Shown in pieces: positions 1-8,867 of a stretch of 64,000 nt of DNA. The DNA lies in the NCBI RefSeq assembly GCF_001999905.1, contig NZ_CP019641.1, positions 1-64,000 on the forward strand, read 5' to 3'. The notes under the pieces are model-generated. The model was given only the letters and a program-made list of their open reading frames with translations. It was not told the DNA's origin and ran no database searches. The translations under genes were made by a program, and so were the position numbers. Each line of letters starts with the position of its first letter. Within the stretch, counting starts at the first letter, position 1. This DNA is from Planococcus lenghuensis (GTDB lineage Bacteria > Bacillota > Bacilli > Bacillales_A > Planococcaceae).

Positions 1-777
1 AAAGCCACGGTTCCGCTTCAAAATGGCACAGGTTTCTATCTTTAGCAAATGGGATGTATGCCACTAAAGATCGCCTTATCAAGGGGGTTGAACGCTGTTC
101 ATTTCATTCACTTATTTTTTCGGCCGGTAATCAATAAAACTATGGGTATATTCCTCAAAAGTTCTTGAGTTAATGAGAGTAACGGTTAAAAGGAGACCGA
201 TTGTTGTTTCCGAAAAGCAGTAATCCTTTAATTGATGCGGTATTCTCGCATTTTTCTTTGAAAGATGCGGAGCCAAGCTTGTATACTGTCGCTGTCCAGT
301 TAGAAAGTGATTGGTAAAAAAAGAGTCGACAGTGTTTTTTTCGAGTATCATACCATCCCGCCTTTATGTAATATTTCCCTTTGTTATCAGGCATTTAATC
401 TTGCTTTTTAAGGGCCCTGCGTTGATATTCGATTTTGTCTTCTGGTTGCCTCGAAATTAAGGTATTTAGGAGTTTTCTGGTTGTCTCCAGATCATTTCTG
501 CAGAAAAAAACCGGAAGTATTTTTTGCGATTATCCCTTCTTAACGAAGACCCTAACAGTAAAATTCGGTTTTCAGAGATATTTCCGTTTATTATGTTGGC
601 GCTTGTCATTTTATTCCTTCAGTAATTCTCCTCGGTTATCATGGAAAGAGTAAAAAGTAACTGACCTAATCATTTTATAATATTTTTACAGTTAAGTGGG
701 TCTAAAAGATAAAATATGATAAAATTCAAAAAGGTTCTTTTTCACTAAATTACTGATGAGTCCTAAGAGGTGAGAAA
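1..777. other. No gene recognised (left edge)
   Basis: This stretch has only short overlapping open frames on both strands, with no convincing ribosome site or recognisable protein. The last 60 bases are the promoter and leader of the XRE gene that follows. It could hold decayed sequence continuing beyond the window edge. Confidence 0.5.
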
Positions 778-1129
778 ATGGAAACAGCAGGAAAACAGAT
801 AAAGAAATTAAGGGAACAGCAAAAACCAGTCGGTAAAAGACATGGCAGAGGCCCTTGGTGTGCCGCTTGATACCTTGGAAGCATGGGAACGAGGCAAAAA
901 AGTGCTAGTGGCACCTGACCTGGCGAGAATCGCCGATTATTTCAATGTGTCAACCGATTTTCTTCTGGACCGCCGGAAGGAGGACATGGAATTCCATCTG
1001 CAAAATCCTTATTCGCTGGCCGGGTATATATTTCACCTCGATCACCAGCGAGTGGAGAAAGAGGAAATGGCGGACATGGTCTCGTATATCCAAGCAAGGC
1101 GGCGGATTAAGCAATTTCTCGGCGAATAG
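778..1129 (+). pseudogene. XRE-family regulator, frameshifted
   Basis: A Cro/C1-type helix-turn-helix regulator split by one base. The start at 778 follows a good ribosome site (AGAGGTGAG) and reads METAGKQIKKLREQQ before going out of frame and stopping at 868-870. The remainder, from MAEALGVPLDTLEAWERG, lies in the next frame to 1129. The shift falls in the A-run near 820 (gcaaaaacc). Rejoined, it aligns end to end with the intact regulator at 54997-55341 (shared STDFLLDR, LQN, LAGY and RRR segments), so the two are paralogs and about 117 codons were intended. The C-terminal part resembles the extension of Bacillus phage-type repressors. The frameshift is seen in the sequence; whether it is real or a homopolymer error cannot be told here. 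Confidence 0.8.
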
Positions 1130-1189
1130 TAATGTTCGCGAAAAGGGCTTGCTACGCACCGGCGACTAGTAGCGTAAATGGCCATAGCC

Positions 1190-1240
1190 AAAAGCACTCC
1201 CCGCCGCGGAGCCGGTACCCGCTGCCAGAAGTGCTTTTTC
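1190..1240. terminator. Bidirectional terminator between XRE and GGDEF-EAL genes
   Basis: Inverted repeat AAAAGCACT ... AGTGCTTTT with a GC-rich interior, giving A-rich and T-rich flanks on both sides. It lies between the convergent genes ending at 1129 (+) and 1366 (-). Confidence 0.7.
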
Positions 1241-1365
1241 TTACGTGCCCAGAACCGGAATGCCGCTCCCTCCTTTTCTTGATTGATTTCGTAACAAATG
1301 GAACTTCTTCTTCCTCTTTGCAGTAATCCTATTGGCTTTTGGCAGACCGGATGGTTCCATCAGGA

Positions 1366-3387
1366 TCAGCCGAAACTTCCAGTGGGCTTTTCCCCTAAAT
1401 ACATTTTCTCGAAATCGCATATCCCCATCGGTTTGGCGTAGTAATATCCTTGATGGATTGTACATCCCATACGGTTTAAGAATGCCCTTTCGCGTTCATG
1501 TTCCACCCCTTCCGCCAGGATCTCACAATCCAGGGTTTTAACGAAGCGGATCAGCGACTCAAGCACAACTTCCGCTTTCCGGTCCATCCCGATTTTCTGG
1601 ACAAAGAACCGGTCAAGCTTAATCTTATCGACAGGGAAATCGATCAACGTCGTCAGCCTGGAAAAACCGGTCCCAAAGTCATCGATTGCAATGGAAATTC
1701 CTTTCGCCTGGCATTCCATCAAATGACCAAAAGCCAAGCTTGAATACGTGAAATCCATGCTTTCTGTCACTTCAATTTCCAGCAATTCCGGCAGAATGCC
1801 GTATTCCTCAATCAACCGGAAAAATTCATCGAAAAATGGCTTGCTCGAAAGCAAGGTCGGCGTAATATTAATGGCCGTTCGAAGCCGGCCCTTATAAGCA
1901 GTTTCCCGTTTTTTCATGCTGTCGAACACGTCTTCGATCAAATAGTAGGTCAGCCTGGCAATGGTACCTGTCTCTTCAGCGATTTGGATAAATTCTGTCG
2001 GAGAAATAGCGCCGAATTCCGGATGCTGCCACCGTGCCAGGACCTCAACCCCTCGCAGTTCCCCGGTCACGCCATGAATCTGCGGCTGCAGGACATGATA
2101 AATGCCCGCCTCGCCGAGGTCTCCGGCTAAGTCCTGTTCGATTTTCACGCGTCTGGCCAGCTTGAACCGCATATCAGGACTGAAAACAGAACAGGATGTG
2201 GTGGTTTCTTTCTTCGCCTCAGCCATCGCCGTTCCAGCGCACGTTATCAATTCCTCCACATCCCGCGCATGATCCGGGTAAGAAGCGATGCCGATACTGG
2301 CGCCCATCTGGATGCACTGGGCATTCTCCAGTACGAATGGCTCGGCGAATGCCTGGAGAACTTCCGCTTCGAATGTTCGGTACCCTTGGCCTGTTCCGTG
2401 TTCATGGACCAGAAGAAATTCATCCCCTTCGAAACGGCTGATTGCATTATCCGACCGAGCAATGCCTTTTAACCGCTCCGCCACTTTCTTCAGCACTTCG
2501 TCGCCTGTTCTGTGGCTATGAAGATCATTGATGAATTTCAATTTATTCAAGTTGATGTAGAAAAGCGAAAACCGGCTCCCATTTTGCAGCAGCTGCTGGA
2601 TGGTCTGTTCAATTTTCCAGCGGTTGGGCAGACCCGTCAGGTAGTCGTAATAAGCCTTTTCCTCTAGCAGCTGTTCCGTCGCTTTCCGTTCGCTTGCATC
2701 CCGGAAATAAATTGCCAGTCCTTTATTGGCCACCCGGTATGCCCTTACATCGAACCATTTAGCAAAGGCCTGTGCGTAAAAGTCGAATTGGACGTCAACC
2801 TGTCCCATCTTCAGTTTTCTGTAATTTGTATGGAAGACGCTGTCCTTCGCTTCCGGGAAAACCTCCCATACGTTTTTACCGATCACTTCTGTTCGGTTCA
2901 GTTGAATCAATTTTTCTGCTGCGCCATTGAGATAACGGAAATTGAGGTCACCGTCAATCAAAATGAAAGCATCCGTCATGCTTTCGAGCACTTCCCGTGT
3001 ACCCAAGTACCCGTCCATTGCCAAATCGACGGGCTGCTTGTAAAGAACAACGCCGGTTTCGCTGTTTGCGAGCGGGAATGGGCGGGCTTGAAGCGAAAAC
3101 CAATGGGTTTCCCCCGAAACTTGAAGCGGAATCAGCCGGACATATTCAGGTTCATGTCCCCGTCTGACCCGTTCGATGTTTTCTGCTTCCGCCTGCCTTT
3201 CCCTTTCTTGGAGTGCCGTCAGATAATTCGATTCGCATTTCCATAGGGATTCAGGCAACCCGTTCCTGCAGCAGTATTCAATCCAATTGTCGTTGGCGTG
3301 AACTATTTCCCCTTGTTTTCCGAGGATGACAATATGGTCTTTTCGTGACGTCAGCAGTGCCGCTGCCTGTTTTTCAAGCTGTTCCAT
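1366..3387 (-). CDS. PAS-GGDEF-EAL cyclic-di-GMP signalling protein
   Basis: A 673-residue protein with no signal peptide or clear membrane segment. Two PAS-like sensory regions (about 10-120 and 130-235) precede a GGDEF domain (about 245-405) and an EAL domain (about 420-665). The GGDEF motif is degenerate: EGDEF at 320-324, and the usual metal-binding Asp in the FxDxD-like strand is Asn (YINLNKLK). This argues against diguanylate cyclase activity. The EAL domain keeps its catalytic signature: EVL at 448-450, N507, E542, DDFGTG at 569-574, K590 and AEGVE at 625-629. So it is probably a c-di-GMP phosphodiesterase with the GGDEF part as a regulatory GTP-binding module. The ribosome site AAAGGAG lies 6 bases before the start. 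No partner gene is adjacent; a role in motility or biofilm control is family knowledge only. Confidence 0.93.
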   Translation of the reverse strand: MEQLEKQAAALLTSRKDHIVILGKQGEIVHANDNWIEYCCRNGLPESLWKCESNYLTALQERERQAEAENIERVRRGHEPEYVRLIPLQVSGETHWFSLQARPFPLANSETGVVLYKQPVDLAMDGYLGTREVLESMTDAFILIDGDLNFRYLNGAAEKLIQLNRTEVIGKNVWEVFPEAKDSVFHTNYRKLKMGQVDVQFDFYAQAFAKWFDVRAYRVANKGLAIYFRDASERKATEQLLEEKAYYDYLTGLPNRWKIEQTIQQLLQNGSRFSLFYINLNKLKFINDLHSHRTGDEVLKKVAERLKGIARSDNAISRFEGDEFLLVHEHGTGQGYRTFEAEVLQAFAEPFVLENAQCIQMGASIGIASYPDHARDVEELITCAGTAMAEAKKETTTSCSVFSPDMRFKLARRVKIEQDLAGDLGEAGIYHVLQPQIHGVTGELRGVEVLARWQHPEFGAISPTEFIQIAEETGTIARLTYYLIEDVFDSMKKRETAYKGRLRTAINITPTLLSSKPFFDEFFRLIEEYGILPELLEIEVTESMDFTYSSLAFGHLMECQAKGISIAIDDFGTGFSRLTTLIDFPVDKIKLDRFFVQKIGMDRKAEVVLESLIRFVKTLDCEILAEGVEHERERAFLNRMGCTIHQGYYYAKPMGICDFEKMYLGEKPTGSFG

Positions 3388-3513
3388 TGATTTCTCCTTT
3401 ATGGTTCTTATCCGATTTTTCTTCCCAGGGCATCTAATTAACAGGGCGGGATTTTAAATTTTCCCATGCCTACAGATACAGTTATTGTCGTTCTTACAGT
3501 TAATTTCGGATTT

Positions 3514-3960
3514 TCAGGAGAGAAAGTTAAGTGTTTTGGATTTTTCTTTACAATTACCCGCTAATTTTTTACCAGTATTCCGCAGCTCGAAGTAATGGAT
3601 GCGCAGCTGCTGCTCGCTCTCGAAATTAACGGGGGTCTTAAGTATCTTTACGAATTCTTCCGCCAACGAATCCAGAAACAGGGCGGTATCTTTCACACGC
3701 CATTTCTCCATTTTCAAGTCTTCGGCCTGCTCCTGCATTTCTGCCCGCAATGCTCTTTCTTGCTGCTTGAGGTTGTAAATTTGTTTGTTCAGCTGCTGAA
3801 TTTCCAGGATTGCACCCTCTACCGCCCGCTGTTCTTTTTCATCCAGCTCCGGAATCAGGCGCTTCAGCTCCGCTTCCTGATAGCTCGCACTTTTTATCTG
3901 GTCTTCAGGTTCCAGCCGCCGCTTCGTATGGACTCTTGCTTTTCCTTCTGTGGTATTCAT
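3514..3960 (-). CDS. Coiled-coil protein of unknown function
   Basis: 148 residues, very rich in Glu, Lys and Gln. A long predicted coiled coil spans about residues 25-115 (EAELKRLIPELDEKEQRAVE onward), flanked by a short basic N-terminus and a basic tail. No signal peptide or catalytic motif is visible. The ATG follows AAAGGAG at a normal distance. It stands alone between the GGDEF-EAL gene and the DUF3006-like gene on the same strand. I do not recognise the family. Confidence 0.6.
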   Translation of the reverse strand: MNTTEGKARVHTKRRLEPEDQIKSASYQEAELKRLIPELDEKEQRAVEGAILEIQQLNKQIYNLKQQERALRAEMQEQAEDLKMEKWRVKDTALFLDSLAEEFVKILKTPVNFESEQQLRIHYFELRNTGKKLAGNCKEKSKTLNFLS

Positions 3961-4261
3961 GAACAGACTCCTTTCCGCTTACTTGTTAGCTTGCGCTGCA
4001 ATACCCCAAGTGAGGTTATTCTTCAGCTTACGCTATTCCACAGGTGCCCTTCTTTCTTCTAAATTGCTAAAAAGTGTATTCTATTTTGTTTTCCTACAAA
4101 GATCGAGAAGCTAAACATAATTAGCCAATGTAGGTTCTTATGTCTTAATTAATTTTCTATAACTTTATTAGTTAAAAACGACTAATTAAGCTACTTCGAG
4201 GATAAATGTCTTTGTTTGAGTTCTTTCTAATGGAAATCCCGTCTTTGGAGCGGACAAACAA
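3961..4261. other. Intergenic, no gene seen
   Basis: About 300 bases of AT-rich sequence upstream of the coiled-coil gene, presumably holding its promoter. No convincing reading frame or RNA is seen. Confidence 0.4.
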
Positions 4262-4299
4262 AATCCCCTGGCACTTTAATCTAAAATGGCAGGGGATTC
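4262..4299 (-). terminator. Terminator of the DUF3006-like gene
   Basis: Stem AATCCCCTG ... CAGGGGATT directly downstream of the minus-strand stop at 4302, followed on the minus strand by a T-rich stretch. Confidence 0.7.
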
Positions 4300-4301
4300 T
4301 T

Positions 4302-4547
4302 TCATATGTGTTTTTCCAGTTCATCCGTCGCTTTTTCGGCCTGTTTCGGCAGTTCTTGCGTTTCTTCAAAAAGTGGCATGATCGTAACGGTCTCTTTATC
4401 AGAAGTGACTTGCAGGACCAATCCCTCTGGCGCGGCAGCAGGAAATGCAGAAGCGGGCAATTGTTCTTCGATGGATTCATCTTCCACCAACAGAATTTTC
4501 ACGATTCCTTGTTCGACGGAGCCGACTTTGTACTTTCCATCCTTCAT
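4302..4547 (-). CDS. Small DUF3006-like protein
   Basis: 81 residues starting MKDGKYKVGSVEQGIVKILL. I chose this ATG because GGAAGGAAG lies just upstream; an in-frame ATG 18 codons earlier lacks such a site. The short beta-rich N-terminal half with hydrophobic strands (IVKILLVED, LVLQV) followed by an acidic helical tail resembles DUF3006 proteins, whose role is unknown and which often lie beside secreted nucleases or metallo-hydrolases. That assignment is tentative. The gene is monocistronic with its own terminator. Confidence 0.55.
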   Translation of the reverse strand: MKDGKYKVGSVEQGIVKILLVEDESIEEQLPASAFPAAAPEGLVLQVTSDKETVTIMPLFEETQELPKQAEKATDELEKHI

Positions 4548-5160
4548 TGGCTTCCTTCCTTTCGAATCCTCCGTCATCTTAAAAGGGCATGGCCCTTTCA
4601 CGAAGGTCTCCGGATTTCATTTACCTCAACCTCTATAGAATAAAGCCTGACTCATGATCGGTTACACTTTATTCTCTTTTTGAATTCCCACCGTTCTACA
4701 GATTAAACTTAAAAGAGTGCTTGATAATATCCCGCACCTGCAGTTGCTATTCTTGATGAAATCCCTCTATTACTGTTTTTCTGCGATTATTAAAAACACT
4801 ATTTCTCGATGTAAACCAAGCATTGCTTTTTATTCACTAGAAGATTTGGCTGTATCTGTTGTTCCTGTTCCAAAAGCGGCATATTTACTCAGCGGATCTT
4901 TTTGCGATTTCTTCCTCCCGCTCGATCCCTTCCACTTCTTTTTCTTATTTGGGGATTTTAGTACCAGTTCATTCTAGGTATAAATACTTGATGAATGATC
5001 AGGTAACCGATTGTAGTCAGAGCAACATCAATCTAAGCCTATCTTTCGAACTTTTAATTGATAGGAATTAAGGAAGTCTGTAGGATTTTATTCTTCCGTT
5101 TCCAATTCTACACTAGTCCTAGTGGAGCTGACGAGGTTCCGAAAAGGAAAGGGGAGAAGG
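4548..5160. other. Intergenic; possible degraded basic ORF on minus strand
   Basis: No intact gene is seen. On the minus strand, 4830-4960 reads a Lys-rich peptide (KSPNKKKKWKGSS ... KYAAFGTGTT) without an acceptable start codon; it may be the end of a broken gene. The last bases hold the ribosome site of the next gene. Confidence 0.35.
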
Positions 5161-5787
5161 ATGAAACGGATAAAAATCATAGCAGGCGTTCTTTTTACAC
5201 TGATCGTCCTAAACTTTTCACCAGCAGGAGCAGAAGCACATAATTCTGCCGATTTGTATGTGGGTTCCACCGGACAGGAGGTCAAGGAATTACAGGCATC
5301 CTTGCAGGCATTGGGTTATTTCCATGCCGATACAACCGGTTATTATGGCCCCATCACCAAGAATGCAGTCGAACGGTTTCAAGCGGATTTCAATATCACT
5401 TCCACCGGCTACACTGGTCCTCTGACGCGGAATATGATGGATCAAATCGAAATGATCGCTCACGTTGTACACGGGGAGGCACGTGGCGAAAGCTATGAGG
5501 GACAAGTTGCTGTGGCGGCTGTCATTTTGAATCGCATCGAATCTTCTGCGTTTCCAAACACTACATATGAAGTTGTTTTTCAACGCAACGCATTTACAGC
5601 GGTAAATGATGGCCAGTACTGGCTTTCACCCAGCACCACAGCGTTCCGGGCAGTGAAGGATGCTTTTTTCGGCTGGGATCCTTCTTATGGAGCCACTTAT
5701 TACTATAACCCGAGCGGGGTCACCGACACGTGGATCTTCAGCCGCGACGTCATCCGGCAGATCGGCAACCATCATTTTGCCAGGTAA
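5161..5787 (+). CDS. Exported cell wall hydrolase (SleB/CwlJ type) with PG-binding domain
   Basis: 208 residues from ATG 5161, which follows GGGGAGAAGG; an in-frame upstream Met lacks a site. An N-terminal signal peptide (MKRIKIIAGVLFTLIVLNF, cleavage near AGAEA) precedes a peptidoglycan-binding domain (LYVGSTGQEVKELQASLQAL, with FGxxT-like YYGPITKNAVERFQ) and a Hydrolase_2 domain (HVVHGEARGESYEGQVAVAA, later YYYNP and IFSRDV). The conserved Glu of HGEARGE fits the lytic transglycosylase-like activity of SleB/CwlJ cortex enzymes. Such proteins digest spore cortex or vegetative wall; which applies here is not visible. No YpeB partner is nearby. A strong terminator follows. Confidence 0.92.
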   Translation: MKRIKIIAGVLFTLIVLNFSPAGAEAHNSADLYVGSTGQEVKELQASLQALGYFHADTTGYYGPITKNAVERFQADFNITSTGYTGPLTRNMMDQIEMIAHVVHGEARGESYEGQVAVAAVILNRIESSAFPNTTYEVVFQRNAFTAVNDGQYWLSPSTTAFRAVKDAFFGWDPSYGATYYYNPSGVTDTWIFSRDVIRQIGNHHFAR

Positions 5788-5795
5788 CGGAAGAC

Positions 5796-5830
5796 GCTGT
5801 CCTTCCTTTTAAGGACAGCGTTGTTTTTTA
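5796..5830 (+). terminator. Terminator after cell wall hydrolase
   Basis: Stem ACGCTGTCCTT ... AAGGACAGCGT followed by TGTTTTTTA, just after the hydrolase stop codon. Confidence 0.85.
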
Positions 5831-5984
5831 TTTCGGCTCCTTTCCTAGAAGACGCCATTTTTTGCCTCTCGACAATTTGTAATTGAACAGTAAGTTAGCA
5901 TGACTGGCAACACGACGATATAGGAAGATTTTATAAATGAAGATGAAAAGGGGCCGCCCGATGGGGTAGCGGGAGAATGATATT

Positions 5985-6656
5985 ATGACCTTAACTGTTA
6001 TGCTGGTTGATCAGAACACTCAATTTCGTGAAGGCCTTAAGCGAATTCTGGAGGCGGATGGCGCTGCACAAGTGATTGCAGAAGGCGATACTGGAAAATC
6101 GATTCTAGGGCTGTATGAAAAATACTGCCCGGATGTACTGCTCATAGATCTTAATTTGTCAGACGGAGAAGGCATTAGGTCGGTCAGCGGGTTAACTGCG
6201 AGGTACCCGAAAGCAAAAGTGGCGGCTATTTCGTCCTTAAGTGATCAAACTAATGTAAGCCGTGCATTGCAGGCAGGTGCTGAAGGGTATCTGTTAAAAA
6301 ATATGAAAGCGGATTCTATTGTGCGAGCGGTAGAAGCTGTGGCCCATGGCGATTCCTATATCCATCCACAAGTGACGCCTTGGCTGGTCGCCGAATTCTG
6401 CCGTTTAAGTGAGACCGAAGAAAAGGCATTTTATCAGTCGGACATACGTGCCCCCTACTATCTGCTCACAAAGCGCGAAGTCGACGTCTTGGAATTACTG
6501 GCCGCGGGAAACAGCAACCAGGAAATTGCTGAGGTCCTCTTCATTTCTGAAAAAACGGTGAAGGGCCATGTTTCCAGAATATTGGATAAGATGTATGTTG
6601 AAGACCGGACCCAAGCGGTGGTTGCGGCAATCAAAAATGGCTGGGTGAAAATTTAA
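5985..6656 (+). CDS. Orphan NarL/LuxR-family response regulator
   Basis: 223 residues with a receiver domain (1-120: acidic pocket near VDQN, phospho-Asp in VLLIDLNLSDGEG, conserved Lys in GYLLKN) and a C-terminal LuxR-type helix-turn-helix (LTKREVDVLELLAAGNSNQE ... KTVKGHVSRILDKM). The first pocket residues read VDQNTQ rather than the usual DDH/DD pair, so phosphorylation may be weakened. No histidine kinase is in the neighbourhood, so its partner must lie elsewhere. It is monocistronic, with a weak stem-loop after the stop (6659-6690). Confidence 0.9.
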   Translation: MTLTVMLVDQNTQFREGLKRILEADGAAQVIAEGDTGKSILGLYEKYCPDVLLIDLNLSDGEGIRSVSGLTARYPKAKVAAISSLSDQTNVSRALQAGAEGYLLKNMKADSIVRAVEAVAHGDSYIHPQVTPWLVAEFCRLSETEEKAFYQSDIRAPYYLLTKREVDVLELLAAGNSNQEIAEVLFISEKTVKGHVSRILDKMYVEDRTQAVVAAIKNGWVKI

Positions 6657-6847
6657 TCGAGATTTCAGTTCATCAAGAAACTGAACAATCTCCCTTTATA
6701 CTTAAGTCATAACGAGAATGGGAATGAAGTTATGTTGAATTCCCCTGATGAAAGATACCTCGCTGAAAAGAGCCGGAATAAGTTCTTCTGGCGTTTCGAA
6801 TCTACAGCTCTCCCTCATTGTGGTCACCTAAACATTTTTAGGCTTAG

Positions 6848-7207
6848 TTAAGTTAAATGTATTTCTTCTAAATACTTTTTTACGAATTTTCCAGTCGGTT
6901 CAGCGCTTTCCATCTGCCGTTCGCCCATCACTTTTCGGATTTGTTCGATCATTTTGTGGACTATTCCCTCGCTTCGATGCGAGGGGACAATTGCAAGGTG
7001 ATGAATAACAAAAGTATCTTCCATAATTTCCACACCGATCACCCCAACTGTATCTTCCGCTTCCTTCCATAAATATAATTGCCAATTCGCGTTTTCCTCG
7101 TACCTATGCATCGTTTCTTGGAGTTTCTTCAGGTCTCGCGCTTCAGGAAATAAGGATAACAAGCCCATTGCGATTTTTTTATACGGTTTTTTATATTTCA
7201 CCAGCAT
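6848..7207 (-). CDS. ribT: RibT-like GNAT acetyltransferase
   Basis: 119 residues. The N-terminus MLVKYKKPYKKIAMGLLS, the LQLYLWKE-like segment and the coenzyme A-binding loop (IVPSHRSEGIVHKMI, an R/QxxGxG/A-type motif) match RibT, the GNAT encoded at the end of Bacillus riboflavin operons. The substrate of RibT is not established. Here it stands alone, without ribDEAH, so a riboflavin link is not supported by context. AGGGAGAG precedes the ATG. Confidence 0.75.
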   Translation of the reverse strand: MLVKYKKPYKKIAMGLLSLFPEARDLKKLQETMHRYEENANWQLYLWKEAEDTVGVIGVEIMEDTFVIHHLAIVPSHRSEGIVHKMIEQIRKVMGERQMESAEPTGKFVKKYLEEIHLT

Positions 7208-7360
7208 TTCATCTCTCCCTTTCTGCGCATTCGCTTTCTCTTGTCAGTTTCTCCTACTCTCCATAATACCTGATTTTACCCATTCTCTAAATCAGTTATT
7301 GTTCTCTGGAAATTTCTTGCGCCGTTTATCATCATGCGTTTTCGCGGTTCCACAAAAAAA

Positions 7361-7384
7361 TAGGCAGCCCAATTGGCTGCCTAT
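7361..7384 (-). terminator. Terminator of the small lipoprotein gene
   Basis: Palindrome ATAGGCAGCC AATT GGGCTGCCTAT (read on minus) lies downstream of the stop at 7439, followed by a run of T on the minus strand. Confidence 0.7.
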
Positions 7385-7438
7385 GGTATGAATCGAGTTG
7401 AATTTTGATTTTCATTTTTGCAGGTGTTCAGTTACTAG

Positions 7439-7561
7439 TTACTCAACTACTTCTTCCTCTTCCAATGGTTCTTCCACTGGCTCTTCTTCTGCACAGGCAG
7501 CTAAGACACTCATCGATAGAATCGCTGCTGCTCCTAACTTTAGCCACTTCGTCTGGATCAC
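7439..7561 (-). CDS. 40-residue lipoprotein, GTG start
   Basis: A short gene found by reading the minus strand: GTG at 7561, preceded by AGAGGTGAT with ideal spacing, encodes MIQTKWLKLGAAAILSMSVL then AAC, a lipobox (LAAC), and an acidic tail EEEPVEEPLEEEEVVE. So it is a membrane-anchored, strongly acidic surface peptide. Similar tiny lipoproteins with acidic tails occur in Bacillales; no function is known to me. It has its own terminator. The strong ribosome site, lipobox and terminator together make it credible despite its size. Confidence 0.7.
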   Translation of the reverse strand: MIQTKWLKLGAAAILSMSVLAACAEEEPVEEPLEEEEVVE

Positions 7562-7833
7562 TGTGATCACCTCTTTTGGGACATAGGATGGATGCTTCTG
7601 TTTCTATTCCCTTGATCCTTCTGACCCAAACCTTAAAGTAGAGTTGTCAGCAAGCGCGTCTCATTTAGCTACCCGTATTCGGTTCTAATTAGAATCGCAA
7701 CAAGGATATCCTTTTTCTCTTATTACTGGATGAATAAGAATGTAATTTACATATTGCGAACTAGTAAAGTAGGATTATTAAAACCCTCTGATTTCCTTTT
7801 TGCCCTTCTACTCGTCGGAAATCAACTGGAATT
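7562..7833. other. Intergenic, no gene seen
   Basis: Holds the promoter region of the small lipoprotein gene; otherwise nothing recognised. Confidence 0.4.
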
Positions 7834-7872
7834 AAAAAGCTTGGTGAATGGCTCATCCGCCATGCCCAAGCT
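7834..7872 (-). terminator. Terminator downstream of ecsC-like gene
   Basis: Stem AGCTTGG ... CCAAGCT with inner pairs GGC/GCC, followed on the minus strand by TTTTT. It lies 60 bases beyond the EcsC stop. Confidence 0.65.
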
Positions 7873-7933
7873 AAATAGGTCAAGAGCTGTCTGTTAGTGA
7901 CCTAAGATATGTAGTTAGAAAATATGGAACAGC

Positions 7934-8785
7934 TTATCGCTTATTCTCTGCCTTTGCATCATCTTCTATTTCTTCGAATTCCGCCTCCAGAATTTCCTCG
8001 AAATCTATGATTATGGTACCCGTTTCGGCATTCGACTTATAAAAATCTACGTCTGCAATGGGTAATTCCCTTAAATGTTTTTTCAACCGATTTGCCATCG
8101 GACGATAAGTAGCAAAAGTTAACCCTCCGGATAATACGGCCCCCGCTACAGGGATGACTTTACTGGCGGACTTCGAAAAGGTATCTTTCGTCATCTTGAT
8201 TCCAACCGTTCTCGCAACTTTATTGACGATTGGATAAACAGTTCCCTTCGTTAAAGGTTTCTTTGCAAGATCTTTCTGCAGTTGTACAGCGGCTGATTTT
8301 GCAAGTTTGGTGATGGTTGCATTTGCTGTATGTACGCCGAACATGACGCCGATAAAAAGCGTTAATTGATTCATTGTCTCATCGTCGGCGTCATCTTCTA
8401 ACTCGAACAGTTCGTTCCAACCATACAAATAGATAAGCTTTTGAAGAATCCGCAGGACATGCGCATAATACTGCGCAATATCGGCTGGTATTGTTCCATA
8501 AGCAGCAACGCCGCCAGGAAATCCAGCAATAGCTGAAATGCCTGTAACTTGATTTGTTTCATTCTTTATGCAGGATTTCGCTAATTTGTCGATTGCTTCT
8601 ATCGGGATACCGGCACTTGCGGGGTTTGTCTGTACCGCTAGCTTAACGACCTCAGTTGAGTAATGTTTATTAAGCTGGTTCGTTAAAAACTTCTCCCTTT
8701 CCACTTTCACTCCAGGCACTTTTAATGCATTTTTAAGTGTTAAAAAGAACAGTTCTTCAGGTTTATTCCACAATTCAATTTTCAT
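7934..8785 (-). CDS. EcsC-family protein
   Basis: 283 residues matching the EcsC family: the core GISAIAGFPGGVAAYGTIPAD then IAQYYAHVLRILQKLIYLYG is the typical signature, and a second glycine-rich hydrophobic stretch (VIPVAGAVLSGGLTFATYRP) follows. EcsC in Bacillus lies beside the EcsAB transporter, but its own role is unclear; many family members are stand-alone, as here. There is no signal peptide; the hydrophobic glycine-rich segments may associate with membranes. The C-terminal tail is very acidic (EILEAEFEEIEDDAKAE). Confidence 0.88.
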   Translation of the reverse strand: MKIELWNKPEELFFLTLKNALKVPGVKVEREKFLTNQLNKHYSTEVVKLAVQTNPASAGIPIEAIDKLAKSCIKNETNQVTGISAIAGFPGGVAAYGTIPADIAQYYAHVLRILQKLIYLYGWNELFELEDDADDETMNQLTLFIGVMFGVHTANATITKLAKSAAVQLQKDLAKKPLTKGTVYPIVNKVARTVGIKMTKDTFSKSASKVIPVAGAVLSGGLTFATYRPMANRLKKHLRELPIADVDFYKSNAETGTIIIDFEEILEAEFEEIEDDAKAENKR

Positions 8786-8867
8786 ATTGTATTCCCTTCA
8801 ACAGAGAGTAAGTGACGTCGATTCTTGGCAAAAACTGTTCGTTTATTCCGCCTTAAAGTTCCAGGAC

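Noticed and set aside
112-653. Overlapping 60-80-codon frames at the left edge
   Set aside because: No ribosome site, no recognisable protein character and overlaps on opposite strands; probably chance.
4717-5071. Phe-rich plus-strand frames
   Set aside because: Composition typical of antisense reading; the opposite strand gives a more plausible but startless Lys-rich peptide.
5985-6656. Two-component pair
   Set aside because: No histidine kinase is encoded on either side, so only an orphan regulator is reported.
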